From the NCBI GenBank assembly GCA_963834945.1, contig CAWIDT010000007.1, forward strand, positions 426,318 to 490,317: a stretch of 64,000 nucleotides of DNA, given 5' to 3'. Origin of the DNA: R-RK-3 sp963834945. GTDB lineage: Bacteria; Pseudomonadota; Alphaproteobacteria; Rhizobiales; Rhodomicrobiaceae. The position numbers and the translations under genes are program-made. The notes below the pieces were generated by a model, which ran no database searches, was not told the DNA's origin, and worked only from the letters and a program-made list of their open reading frames with translations. Numbering within the stretch: the stretch's first letter is position 1; every line of letters starts with the position of its first letter. This document shows positions 55,385 through 64,000 of the stretch, piece by piece.

Positions 55385-56054
55385 GTCAGGCGCCGCTTCG
55401 CCGCCCGGTCGACGACGCGGAGCAGCTCGGCGGTGACCTCGTCCAGGCGGCCGGTCGCCGCGGACCGAGAAGAGCACGCCGCGTCTCCGCGTAGTGGTCG
55501 ATGACCTCGTACATCGGCGGCAGCTGACTGGTCCAGCCGGGCGCTGCATGGTCTCGGCACGATCGTCCGGGCGCTGCTCCAGCGGGCTGCCGTCGAGGTC
55601 GCAGACACCCGTCACCGCGGGTGGCCGGGTGGTCAGACGTGGTAGACGTGCTGCTGGGTCCCGGTGCAGACCCGGCGGCCGGCCAGGCGCTGGACGCAGC
55701 TCGTGGGGTATCGACCTCGATATACAGCGCGGCCGCCACACGCGCGTGCTGGCGCGCCAGCAGCTCGTCGAGCGCCTCTGCCTGGGGACGCGTGCGCGGG
55801 AACCCGTCGAGGACGGCACCGGCGACGCGCGTCGGCTGCGTCGAAGCGCTCCTCGACCATGCGCATCGTCAGCGGTCGTCGGGCACCAGGACGCCCGTTC
55901 TCGACGTAGCGTGCGGACCTCCGCGCCGAGGGCGGAGTCGCTCCCGCAGCGAGGCCCGGAACAGGTCGCCCGTCGAGACGTGCGGCAGCCCCAGCTCCTT
56001 GGCCAGCCGCTCGGCCTGGGTGCCCTTGCCCGCCCCGGGTGCACCCAGCATCAC
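55385..56054 (-). CDS. adk: Adenylate kinase (frames broken; ends approximate)
   Basis: Adk balances AMP, ADP and ATP. The P-loop MLGAPGAGKGTQAERLAKEL is clear, followed by GLPHVSTGDLFRASLRE. In later frames FDGFPRT-like sequence is only partly readable, and the end EVTAELLRVVDRAAKRR lies near 55390. The start is either the ATG at 56051 or a GTG farther upstream with an indel between. It sits between secY and map. Confidence 0.88.
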
Positions 56055-56114
56055 GAAGACCGGCGGCGCGCTCGGCGACCGCCTGCGCTCGGGCTTCCAC
56101 TCGAGTCGCCTGGG

Positions 56115-57415
56115 TCACTTGATGAAGCCCTCGTAGTTGCGCATCATCAGCTGCGCTTCCAGCTGCTTCATCGTCTCCACGACCACCGACACCACGATCA
56201 GCAGTGCGGTGCCACCCAGGGCGAACGAGCCCACGACGCTGCCGCGAAGAGATGCCGACAGCATGATCGGGCTGACCGCCACGGTGCCCAGGAAGAGGGC
56301 GCCCGCAAGGCTGATGCGGTACACGACCTGGCCAGGTAGTCACGGGTCGGCGCGCCCGGTCGGATGCCCGGGATGAAGCCGCCGTTCTTGCGAAGCTGGT
56401 CGGCCGTCTCATCAGGCTTGAAGGTGAACGCGGTGTAGAAGTACGTGAAGCCCACGGTCAGCAGGAAGAACAGCGATCACGTAGAGCGGCGCTCTGCTGG
56501 TCGAGCGAGGTGATGAGATCTTGGCGACGTCTGGCCGATGAAGCCACCGGTGGAGCTCTGGAAGTAGGTCGCCAGCTGCACCGGGAACAGCAGGATGCTG
56601 ACCGCGAAGATGATCGGGATGACGCCGGCCTGGTTGACGCGCAGCGGCAGGAACGTGGCGCCACCCTGGTACATGCGCCGGCCACGGACGCGGCTGGCGT
56701 ACTGGATGGGGATGCGGCGCTGGCCTTCCTGGATGTACACGATGGCCGCGACCGCGACGATGGCCAGCACGCCGAACGCGATGCCGGCGGCGAGGTCGGG
56801 CGAGCTCAGGAACGTCCGCGAGGCCCGACGGCAGGCCGGCCACGATGCCCGCGAAGATGATGAAGCTGATGCCGTTGCCGATGCCGCGCTCGGTGATGAG
56901 CTCGCCGATCCACATCACCAGGACGGTGCCCGCGGTGAGCGACGTGATCTGCGTGAGCGTCGTCGAAGCTGGTCAGGTCGAAGCCGGGATGACCACGCCG
57001 TTCTGCTGGCTCGAGAAGCAGGGCCAGGTAGCCGTACGACTGCAGGAGGCGCCATGCGGCACCGTCAGGTAGCGGGTGTACTGGTTGATCTTGTTGCGGC
57101 CGTACTCGCCCTCGCGCTGCAGCTGCTGCAGACGCGGCACGACGCCCGTCATGAGCTGCATGATGATCGAGGCGTTGATGTACGGGTTCACGCCCAGCGC
57201 GATGATCGAGAAGTCGCCAGGCCGCCGCCGGAGAAGAGGTTCAGCAGCTGCAGGAACGGCGTTCTGGCCATGATGACGCGTGTCGAGCGCGGCCTGGTCG
57301 ACGCCGGGCACCGGGACGTGCGCCAGCACCGGACGATGACGAGCATCCCCAGGACGAAGAGGATGCGCTTCCGGATATCCGGCGCGCGGAAGGCGTTGAC
57401 GAGGGCGTCGAACAC
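56115..57415 (-). CDS. secY: Preprotein translocase subunit SecY (frames broken)
   Basis: The channel of the Sec export pathway in the cytoplasmic membrane. From a GTG at 57415 it starts FDALVNAFRAPDIRKRILFV and keeps ALGVNPYINASIIMQLMTGV, LMMWIGELITERGIGNGISF and RIPIQYASRVRGRRMYQGG. GFIPGIRPG and the end MKQLEAQLMMRNYEGFIK at 56115 follow. The reconstructed length of about 433 residues with ten membrane segments is normal. Several single-base indels interrupt it. Confidence 0.93.
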
Positions 57416-57421
57416 CGTGCG

Positions 57422-58044
57422 TCAGTCCTCGGGCAGCCGTGTCCGCGGGTCCGCCGTCCGGCTCGGTCGCGGTCGCTCGTCGGGCGCGGTCGGAGCATCG
57501 TCCACGGCGTCGGCCGACGTCGCCGCGGCTGCGTCAGCCGCGAGGCGCTCGGCCGGCGTCAGTGCATCTGGAGCGTGCCGCCGGCTGCTTCGATCTTGGC
57601 GCGTGCGCTGGCCGTGAACGCATCCGCGAGCACGAACAGCTTGGCACCGAGACGTCGCCCGAGCCCAGGATCTTGACCGGCCGCGGTCGCTTGGCTGATG
57701 AGGCCCGGCGGCGCGCAGCACCTCGGCGTTGACGGTGTAGCGGCGGCGCTCCGTCAGCGGCTCGCCGAAACGACCGGCCTCCGCGTACTCGGAGATGCGG
57801 CCGATGTTGACGACCTGGTACTCGATGCGCCCGCGGCGCTTGAAGCCGCGCAGCTTGGGCACCCGGACATGGATCGGGGTCTGGCCGCCTTCGAACCAGG
57901 CCGGGATCGCTGCCACCCGCGCGGGACTTCTGGCCCTTGGTGCCGCGACCCGCGGTCTTGCCCTTGCCGGCCGCGATGCCACGACCGACGCGGATGCGCC
58001 GCTTGGTGCGAGCCGGGCGCGGGCTTGAGATCGTGGAGCTTCAC
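57422..58044 (-). CDS. rplO: 50S ribosomal protein L15, possibly with C-terminal extension
   Basis: From a GTG at 58044 it reads VKLHDLKPAPGS, then (shifted) GGQTPIHVRVPKLRGFKRRG, IEYQVVNIGRISEYAEAGRF and a normal L15 end IEAAGGTLQMH with a TGA at 57561-57559. In another frame the DNA goes on with ALTPAERLAADAAAATSADA and a Pro/Asp-rich tail to a stop at 57422, seven bases before secY. Either L15 ends at 57559 and a 140-base gap follows, or an indel hides an acidic extension. I give the longer span. Confidence 0.85.
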
Positions 58045-58283
58045 GGCTTGCCTCTTCCTTCGGCTCGGCGGCGGTCCGGTCTGCCGGTCGGTGCCGCGGA
58101 TCTCCTCGACGCTCGACCAGGTAGCGCACGGCGCGGACCTGCCGCGGGTCGCCGGGTCGTCGCGATGGACCTCGACCGTCTGGCCGATGCGGTCGCAGGC
58201 CCAGGGCGCGGACGGTGCCGCGGGCCGCTGGGGTTGGTGCTGACGGTGCTCTTGCGCAGCGTGACGAGGAGCTTAGCGGCCAT
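58041..58283 (-). CDS. rpmD: 50S ribosomal protein L30 (frame broken)
   Basis: It starts MAAKLLVTLRKSTVSTNPS at 58283. In the next frame it reads RGTVRALGLRRIGQTVEVHR and RGQVRAVRYLVER, with a basic tail to a TGA at 58043-58041 that overlaps the rplO start (GTGA). The length of about 80 residues is slightly more than the usual 60 because of the tail. Confidence 0.88.
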   Translation of the reverse strand: MAAKLLVTLRKSTVSTNPSGPRHRPRPGPATASARRSRSIATTRRPAAGPRRALPGRASRRSAAPTGRPDRRRAEGRGKP

Positions 58284-58289
58284 CGCGAC

Positions 58290-58817
58290 TCCCCTCCGAT
58301 CGACCGGGCGCGGCTGGCCCGGGATGAACGCGTGCAGCTGCTTGCCGCGGCGCGCCGAGAGCTCCTCGGCGCTATGCAGGCTGCGCAGGCCCTCGAGGGT
58401 CGCCCGGGCGACGTTGACGGGGTTCGTGGAACCGAGCGACTTGGACAGGATGTCGCGGACGCCGGCCGCCTCGACCACCGCGCGCACCGAGCCACCGGCG
58501 ATGACGCCGGTGCCCTGCGAGGCGGGCTTGAGCAGGACCGTGATGGCGCCGAACTGCTGGCGCACCTCGTGCGGGATGGTGGTGCCGACGAGCGGCACGC
58601 GGATGAGGTGCTTCTTGGCGTCCTCGACGCCCTTGCGGATGGCCTCCGGCACCTCGCCGGCCTTGCCCAGGCCGGCGCCGACATGGCCGTTGCCGTCACC
58701 GACGACGACGACCGCGCTGAAGCTGAAGCGGCGACCGCCCTTGACCACCTTGGCCACGCGGTTGATCTGGACGACGCGCTCTTCGAGCGTCAGCTTGCTG
58801 GGATCGATCCGTGCCAT
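58290..58817 (-). CDS. rpsE: 30S ribosomal protein S5
   Basis: From ATG 58817 it reads MARIDPSKLTLEERVVQINR, VAKVVKGGRRFSFSAVVVVG, VGAGLGKAGEVPEAIRKGVE and LLKPASQGTGVIAGGSVRAV, and ends LHAFIPGQPRPVDRRG near 58290. The double-stranded RNA-binding fold and the C-terminal fidelity region are intact in one frame. The exact stop is blurred by an indel just before rpmD. Confidence 0.93.
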
Positions 58818-58828
58818 GGGGCTCCTTC

Positions 58829-59195
58829 CTAGAAGTCGAGGCCGGATTCGCGCGCGCCATCGGCGAGCGCGCGGATCCGTCCGTGGTACCGGAACCCGGC
58901 GCGGTCGAAGACGACACGCTCGACCCCGGCGGCCCTTGGCACGTTCCGCGACGAGGACACCCACCTGCTTGGCGCGCTCGGTCTTGGTGCCGGCTGCACC
59001 CTTGAGGGACAGCCTCCAGCGACGAGGCGCTCGCGAGGGTGTGACCCGTGGTGTCGTCGATGACCTGGGCATAGATCTGGTTGATGCTGCGGAAGACCGC
59101 CAGGCGCGGCCGCTCAGCGGTCCCCGCGAGGTGGAGGCGGATCCGCGAGTGGCGCTTCTGCGGCGCGCGGCGCGGCTGTCGGCGGCCGTTGGCAT
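58829..59195 (-). CDS. rplR: 50S ribosomal protein L18 (frames broken)
   Basis: The N-terminus is basic (RRAPQKRHSRIRLHLAGTAE), followed by RPRLAVFRSINQIYAQVIDD and TTGHTLASASSLE. In other frames it shows LKGAAGTKTERAKQVGVLVA and GFRYHGRIRALADGARESGL, ending DF with TAG at 58831-58829. L18 carries 5S rRNA. The start is uncertain; I use the ATG at 59195. Confidence 0.9.
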
Positions 59196-59299
59196 GGTGG
59201 TCGTGGTTCTCCTCTATCGGTTCGGGGCGCCCGGCGATGGCGCTCGACCGGTCGGTGACCAGGTGGTGCTCCCTCTGCGGTGACGTCGGTCGCGGGTGC

Positions 59300-59856
59300 T
59301 TACTTCTTGCCGCCGATCTTGCCGGCCTTGCCGGCCTTGCGGCGGATGACCTCGCCCGCGTAGCGGACGCCCTTGCCCTTGTAGGGCTCGGGCTTGCGCG
59401 TCTGCGCGGACCCGGGCGGCGATGTGGCCGACCAGCTCCTTGTCGATGCCCGTGACGGCGAGCCTGGTGGGCGTCTCCACCTCGAAGGCGATGCCCTCGG
59501 GTGGATCGATCTCGATGGGGTGGCTGTAGCCCAGGCTGAGCTGGAGCTTCTTGCCCACCAGCTGGGCACGATACCCCACGCCGGTGATCTCGAGGCCCTT
59601 GCGGTAGCCCGGTCGGTGACACCGATGACCATGTTGTTGATGAGGGTCCGGGTCAGACCGTGGAGCTCGCGCGAGCGCTTGGCGTCGTTGGGGCGCTCGA
59701 CGCGCAGGACGCCGTCCTCGCGGACGAGCGACAGCTCGGGCGCGATGTCACGCTGCGAGTGTGCCCTTGGGGCCCTTGACCGCGACGTGGCTGCCGTCGA
59801 TGGTGATATCCACGCCGGACGGGACCGGGATGGGAAGACTTGCCGATTCGTGACAT
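59300..59856 (-). CDS. rplF: 50S ribosomal protein L6 (frames broken)
   Basis: From ATG 59856 it starts MSRIGKS. In another frame it has PVPSGVDITIDGSHVAVKGP and KGTLA, then LTRTLINNMVIGVTD, GVGYRAQLVGKKLQLSLGYS and DKELVGHIAARVRA, ending KPEPYKGKGVRYAGEVIRRK and KAGKIGGKK at 59300. L6 lies near the factor-binding site of the large subunit. Confidence 0.92.
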
Positions 59857-59863
59857 CTCGGAC

Positions 59864-60260
<397 letters not shown>

Positions 60261-60264
60261 GGGG

Positions 60265-60450
60265 CTACCAGCTCGACTTGGTGACGCCCGGCAGCTCGCC
60301 CATCAGGGCGCGCTCCCGGAAGCAGATGCGGCAGAGCGCGAAGCGGCGCATGTAGGCACGCGGGCGACCGCAGACGAAGCAACGGTGGTAGGCGCGCACC
60401 TCGAACCGCTGCTTGCGCTTCGCCTTGGCGATCATCGACTTCTTGGCCAT
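60265..60450 (-). CDS. rpsZ: 30S ribosomal protein S14, zinc type
   Basis: Intact and 61 residues long. It has MAKKSMIAKAKRKQRFEVRA, then the zinc cysteines CFVCGRP and LCRICFRE, ending LPGVTKSSW. The short CxxC...CxxC form is the ancestral S14 seen in Gram-positive bacteria, Chloroflexota and others, not in the alphaproteobacterium of the left part. That is one more sign that the two halves come from different organisms. Confidence 0.95.
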   Translation of the reverse strand: MAKKSMIAKAKRKQRFEVRAYHRCFVCGRPRAYMRRFALCRICFRERALMGELPGVTKSSW

Positions 60451-60465
60451 CGGTCCGCTCCTCGG

Positions 60466-61012
60466 TCAGTTGGCGAACGGCATGCCGAGGAGGGCCAGCA
60501 GACGCTTGGACTCCTCGTCGGTCGTTGGCCGTGGTGACGATGCGTCACCTCGAGCCCACGCAGGCGGTCGATCCTTGTCGTAGTCGATCTCCGGGAACGC
60601 CAGCTGCTCGCGCAGGCCCAGCGAGTAGTTGCCACGTCCGTCGAACGACTTGGCGGGCACGCCGCGGAAGTCACGGATGCGCGGCAGCGCGATGCGCGTG
60701 AGGCGCTCCAGGAAGTCCCACATGCGCTCGCCCCGCAGGGTGACCTTGACGCCGATGGCGTTGCCGGTCCGCAGTCGGAACTGGGCGATCGACCGCTTGG
60801 CCTGGGTGACCACCGGCTTCTGGCCGGTGATGAGGGTCAGGTCGCCGACGGCGGCATCGATGGCCTTGGCGTTGCGCAGCGCCTCGCCCAGGCCGATGTT
60901 GACGACGATCTTGGTCAGGCGCGGCACCTGCATGGGGTTCTCGTACTCGAACTCCTTGCTGGAGCGCCGGCACGACCTCGTCGTCGTACCGCTGCCGCAG
61001 CCGTCCGCTCAC
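60466..61012 (-). CDS. rplE: 50S ribosomal protein L5 (frames broken)
   Basis: From a GTG at 61012 it starts VSGRLRQRYDDEVVPAL. In the next frame it shows MQVPRLTKIVVNIGLGEALR, ITGQKPVVTQAKRSIAQFRL and GERMWDFLERLTRIALPRIR, then FDGRGNYSLGLREQLAFPEI and the end DEESKRLLALLGMPFAN at 60466. L5 binds 5S rRNA. The GTG overlaps the rplX stop (GTGA). Confidence 0.93.
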
Positions 61013-61482
61013 TTGCGCTTCTTCTCCACGCGCGTCACGGGCTCGCCGCAGTGGGTGCAGACGCGCACGCTGCGGCCGTCGGCGGCCTGCCGCGTGGCGG
61101 ATCCGCGTGGGACGCGAGCAAGGCGGGACAGACGACCATGACGTTGCTGATGTTGAGGGGCATGCGCGATATCCAGGATGCCGCCCTGCTGGACGCGGGG
61201 CTGGCGCTCCGTCCGTCCGGCGACCTGAGCGCGGCTTGGTGTGCCGCTTGGCGATGTTGACGCCGTCGACCACGACGGCCGCGCCCGCCAGCGGCGACGT
61301 TGCGCTGCCAGCCGGACGCCGAAGCGCGGCCGTCGACTTCTTCCAGCCCTGCTGGTTGGTGAAGACCCTGGCTGACGATGCCCCGCTTGCCGGCGTCCTT
61401 GCCCTTGAGCACCAGCACCTCGTCGCCCGACGCGGATGTCCGGCACGCGGGTCTGGCGCTGAGGTCGTCCGGCAGGGGGCAT
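61009..61482 (-). CDS. rplX: 50S ribosomal protein L24 (frames broken)
   Basis: The KOW-domain core GDEVLVLKGKDAGKRGIVSQ is clear. In other frames VVVDGVNIAKRHTKP, GGILDIAMPLNISNVMVVCP and a C-terminal CTHCGEPVTRVEKKRK follow, with TGA at 61011-61009. The four cysteines (VCPAC...CTHC) form a zinc-ribbon-like pair seen in some L24 proteins. The ATG at 61482 overlaps the rplN stop. The length is longer than the usual 105 residues. Confidence 0.88.
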   Translation of the reverse strand: MPPAGRPQRQTRVPDIRVGRRGAGAQGQGRRQAGHRQPGSSPTSRAGRSRRPRFGVRLAAQRRRWRARPSWSTASTSPSGTPSRAQVAGRTERQPRVQQGGILDIAHAPQHQQRHGRLSRLARVPRGSATRQAADGRSVRVCTHCGEPVTRVEKKRK

Positions 61483-61850
61483 CACAGCACCTCCGGCGCG
61501 AGCGAGATGATCTTCATGTAGTTGCGGTCGCGCAGCTCGCGCGCCACAGGGCCGAAGATGCGCGTGCCGCGCGGGTTGCCCTGGTTGTTGATGAGCACGG
61601 CCGCGTTCTCGTCGAAGCGGATGTAGCTGCCGTCGGGGCGGCCGTATTCCTTGGCCGTACGCACGATGACGGCCTGGACGACGTCGCCCTTCTTGACCGC
61701 GGCGTTCGGGATGGCCTGCTTGACGGCGGCGACGATGACGTCACCGACGCCGGCGGTGGTCTTCTGCGAGCGGCCCAGGATGCGGATGCACTCGATGGTG
61801 CGGGCGCCGGTGTTGTCGGCGACCCGCAGGCGGCTGGATGGCTGGATCAC
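61482..61850 (-). CDS. rplN: 50S ribosomal protein L14
   Basis: Intact and 122 residues long from a GTG at 61850. It reads VIQPSSRLRVADNTGARTIE, CIRILGRSQKTTAGVGDVIV and AVIVRTAKEYGRPDGSYIRF, then GTRIFGPVARELRDRNYMKI, ending SLAPEVL. L14 lies at the subunit interface. The frame is open upstream, but the GTG gives the conserved N-terminus. Confidence 0.95.
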   Translation of the reverse strand: MIQPSSRLRVADNTGARTIECIRILGRSQKTTAGVGDVIVAAVKQAIPNAAVKKGDVVQAVIVRTAKEYGRPDGSYIRFDENAAVLINNQGNPRGTRIFGPVARELRDRNYMKIISLAPEVL

Positions 61851-61940
61851 GCCGGCACCTCTCCGCCGGCCGACGTCGGCCGCGGCGTGCATCACGGCCC
61901 GGGTGCGCCGCCACGTGGATGGCCTCGGCGGTCGCGGCTC

Positions 61941-62244
61941 TCATCGGCGACCACGGCTCCTCGCCGCCGTCCGACGCGCGCTTGCCACGATCTCGACGAG
62001 GCGCCAGCGCTTGGTGGCGGACAGCGGCCGCGACTCCTCGATGCGCACGGTGTCGCCGACGTGCGCCTCGTTGTGCTCGTCATGCGCCTTGAACTTGGTG
62101 GTCAGGCGGATGACGCGCTTGTAGACCCGGTGGCGGGTCAGCCGCTCGACGGAGACGACGATGGTCTTGTCCATCTTGTCGGAAACGACGCGGCCGACCT
62201 TGGCCTTGCGCTTCCCGCGCACGGCGTGCAGTGGCGGCGCTCAT
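61941..62244 (-). CDS. rpsQ: 30S ribosomal protein S17 (frames broken)
   Basis: From ATG 62244 (MSAATARR), then in the next frame GKRKAKVGRVVSDKMDKTIV, VSVERLTRHRVYKRVIRLTT and EAHVGDTVRIEESRPLSATK, ending RWRLVEIVA near 61985. The stop is unsure because of an indel near the end; the frame as written stops at 61941. S17 is an OB-fold protein of the small-subunit body. Confidence 0.9.
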
Positions 62245-62478
62245 CGACTTCCCTCCGGCGGACGCGCGCGCCGGCCTGCCGACGCCGGCTCGAGCTGGCG
62301 CTCGGTCTGCACGGTCAGCAGGCGGGCGATGTCGCGTCGCGTCTGCGAGATCTGGCTGTAATCGGTGAGCTGGCGCGTGGCCAGCTGGAAACGCAGGTCA
62401 TAGAGGTGCCGGCGGGCGGACTCGAGCTCCTCGCCGAGCTCCTGCTCGGAGAGCGCTGCGGGCCTTAGCGATCTCCAT
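62241..62478 (-). CDS. rpmC: 50S ribosomal protein L29 (one indel)
   Basis: From ATG 62478 (MEIAKA), then ALSEQELGEELESARRHLYD, LRFQLATRQLTDYSQISQTR and RDIARLLTVQTERQLE, with a short basic tail to 62241. L29 forms part of the tunnel exit. The ATG overlaps the stop of rplP (TAA within GATCGCTAA), so the two are coupled. Confidence 0.9.
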
Positions 62479-62894
62479 CGCGGACCCCCTCCCGGACCAG
62501 GAACTTGACGCTCGACGGGCAGCTTGTGGCTGGCCAGGCGCATGGCCTCGACCGCGTCCGAGTGCGGCACACCGGCCATCTCGAACAGGATGCGGCCGGG
62601 CTTGACGACGGCGACCCAGTGGTCGGGCGCGCCCTTGCCCTTGCCCATCCGGACCTCGGCCGGCTTCTTGGTGACCGGCTTGTCCGGGAAGATCCGGATC
62701 CAGATCTTGCCGCCACGACGGACGTAGCGGGTCATGGCACGTCGAGCGGCCTCGATCTGGCGGCTGGTGATGTAGCCAGGCTCCTCGGTCATCAGCGCGT
62801 AGTCGCCGAAGGCGATGGTGCTGCCGCCCTTGGCGATGCCGCTCATGCGGCCACGCTGCTGCTTGCGGTGCTTGACGCGACGGGGCATCAACAT
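62465..62894 (-). CDS. rplP: 50S ribosomal protein L16 (one indel near the end)
   Basis: It reads MLMPRRVKHRKQQRGRMSGI, IAFGDYALMTEEPGYITSRQ and IEAARRAMTRYVRRGGKIWI, then IFPDKPVTKKPAEVRMGKGK and GRILFEMAGVPHSDAVEAMR. After an indel it ends VKFLVREGVRDGDR at a TAA (62467-62465). L16 helps form the tRNA A site. Confidence 0.93.
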
Positions 62895-62897
62895 GGT

Positions 62898-63573
62898 CTA
62901 GGCCCCTCCCCCGGCTGCGAGCCGCCTCGTTGGGTGCCGTCTTCTCGGGGATGACGTCGCCCCGGTAGATCCAGACCTTGACGCCGATGGCGCCGTAGGT
63001 GGTCCGGGAGAGCGACCTGGCCGTAGCTGATGTCGGCGCGCAGCGTGCCCAGCGGGATGCGCCCTTCCTTGTCCCACTCGCGACGGGCCATCTCGGAGCC
63101 GCCGAGGCGACCCGCGACGGCGACCTTCACGCCCTTCGCGCCGGCCTTCATGGTGCGCTGGATGGACTGCTTGATGGCCTTGCGGAAGGCGATGCGGCGG
63201 GGCAGCTGCTGGGCGATATTGGTGGCCACGAGCACCGCATCGAGCTCCGGCTGGCGGATCTCGCTGATCTCCAGCTTGACCTTGCGGGTCGGTGAGCTTG
63301 CCGACCGCCTGGCGCAGCGACTCCACGTTGGCGCCGCCCTTGCCGATGACGATGCCCGGCTTGGCCGTGTGCACGGTGACGGTGACGTGGTTGATGCCAC
63401 GCTCGATCTCGACCAGGCTGACGCTCGCGTTGGCGAGGCGACTTGCTGACCAGCGTGCGGATGGTAATGTCTTCCTTGAGCAGGTCGGTGTAGTCCTTAT
63501 CGGAGTACCACTTGGCATTCCAGGTGCGCGAGACGCCCAGCCGGAAGCCATTGGGGTGGACCTTGTGTCCCAT
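62898..63573 (-). CDS. rpsC: 30S ribosomal protein S3 (frames broken)
   Basis: From ATG 63573 it reads MGHKVHPNGFRLGVSRTWNA, KWYSDKDYTDLLKEDITIRT. In other frames the KH domain GINHVTVTVHTAKPGIVIGK and GGANVESLRQAV follows, then RRIAFRKAIKQSIQRTMKAG, KGVKVAVAGRLGGSEMARRE and TLRADISYGQ. The end GDVIPEKTAPNEAA leads to a TAG at about 62898. S3 lines the mRNA entry channel. Confidence 0.92.
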
Positions 63574-63575
63574 GC

Positions 63576-63916
63576 CTAGGCCTCCCGGTTCTCGACCACG
63601 ACGGTCACGTGGGTCATAGGCTTGTTGATCGGGAATGCACGCCCCTGGGCGCGTGGTCGCCAGCGCTTGATGGTCGGTCCCTCGTTGGCAGTGGCCTCCA
63701 AGACGACAAGCTCGTCGGCGGAGAGGTCGATGGTTGTTCTCGGCGTTGGCGGTGGCGCTCTTGAGCACCTTGGCCACGTCCTTGGCCGCACCCTGCGGCA
63801 TGAACTGCAGGATCGCCGCAGCCTCCTCGACCGGGCGTGCCGACGATGGCCTGGGTGACCAGGCGGGTCTTGCGGGTCGAGCGGCGGAGGTACTTGGCAG
63901 TGGCAGAGACTCGCAC
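63576..63916 (-). CDS. rplV: 50S ribosomal protein L22 (frames broken)
   Basis: The start at 63916 (VRVSATAKYLRRSTRKTRLV) is followed, in shifted frames, by QFMPQGAAKDVAKVLKSATA, NAENNH, DLSADELVVLEATANEGPTI and AFPINKPMTHVTVVVENREA with a stop at 63576. Its hairpin loop reaches the peptide tunnel. It lies between rpsS and rpsC, as expected in the S10 operon. Confidence 0.92.
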
Positions 63917-63925
63917 GCGGCGCTC

Positions 63926-64000
63926 CTACTTCAGCGACGTCGACCGCTCGGTGTGCTTGCCCGTGCCCGCGGTAGTTGCGGGTGGGGCGAACTCACCCAG
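63926..64000 (-). CDS. rpsS: 30S ribosomal protein S19 (3' end only)
   Basis: The last 24 or so codons, entering from the right edge: GEFAP, then after a one-base shift the RNYRGHG-like turn, GKHTERSTSLK and TAG at 63928-63926. S19 normally ends with GEFAPTR-YRGH followed by a basic tail, and it normally precedes rplV. Confidence 0.85.
   Translation of the reverse strand: MGEFAPPATTAGTGKHTERSTSLK

Overview
The window is a composite of two unrelated genomes joined at about position 43127. Bases 1-43127 read as an alphaproteobacterium, probably of the Hyphomicrobiales. The evidence is the style of the catabolic genes, GGATCCCCG-type intergenic hairpins, a tRNA-Ala(GGC), and a mobile element of the rhizobial fseA-rdfS-traF type. 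Bases 43128-64000 are a higher-G+C ribosomal-protein super-operon (S10, spc and alpha operons) that runs on the minus strand into truA-rplM-rpsI, a TPR gene, cdaA, ybbR, glmM and glmS. The cdaA-ybbR-glmM-glmS set and the zinc-type S14 suggest Chloroflexota or another Terrabacteria lineage. A gene is cut on each side of position 43127, and single-base indels become very dense to its right. I read the join as an assembly chimera involving poorly polished long-read sequence, not as biology.

Left part, by region. (a) 2-5238 is a tight plus-strand catabolic operon: the end of a YdiF-type CoA transferase, a crotonase, an SDR and two GMC flavoenzymes. (b) 5240-10573 holds intergenic hairpins, a double-domain universal stress protein, an unrecognised lipoprotein, an FMN alpha-hydroxy-acid oxidase, a DapA-family lyase and tRNA-Ala. 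(c) 10.7-15.8 kb is a graveyard of insertion sequences: an IS5-family fragment, an IS66 element with a 2-kb internal piece of another IS66 inside its tnpB, and the end of a further element. (d) 15956-43127 is an integrative and conjugative element (ICE). It starts at a 45-bp copy of the 3' half of initiator tRNA-fMet beside a tyrosine recombinase. It continues with VapBC, a hydrolase, the excision operon fseA (two overlapping frames)-rdfS-traF, and the usual rhizobial ICE genes (ParB, methylase/Strawberry-notch helicase, Toprim, DUF2493, DUF2958, DUF736). The far attachment site and the conjugation genes are missing because the contig switches genome.

The most interesting part is 32.9-43.1 kb, which looks like a defence island carried by the ICE. 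A minus-strand operon encodes an OLD-family ATPase/Toprim nuclease and a UvrD helicase (Gabija-like), then a 69-residue ORF and a NERD-domain helicase. Divergently, across a 95-bp control region with a perfect palindrome over the probable -10 box, lies a five-gene operon: a small carrier-protein-like ORF, an XRE regulator, an ImmA/IrrE protease, a thymidylate-synthase-like enzyme with a changed nucleotide pocket, and a large protein joining a DNA-base-modification (5-hmdU kinase/aGPT-PPlase type) helical domain to a MazG pyrophosphohydrolase. I know of no named system with this set, and it is the best candidate here for something undescribed.

Many genes between 10.7 and 34.6 kb carry single-base insertions, and nearly every gene to the right of 43.1 kb is broken by indels. 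Coordinates of such genes are the span of the reconstructed gene, not one open frame.
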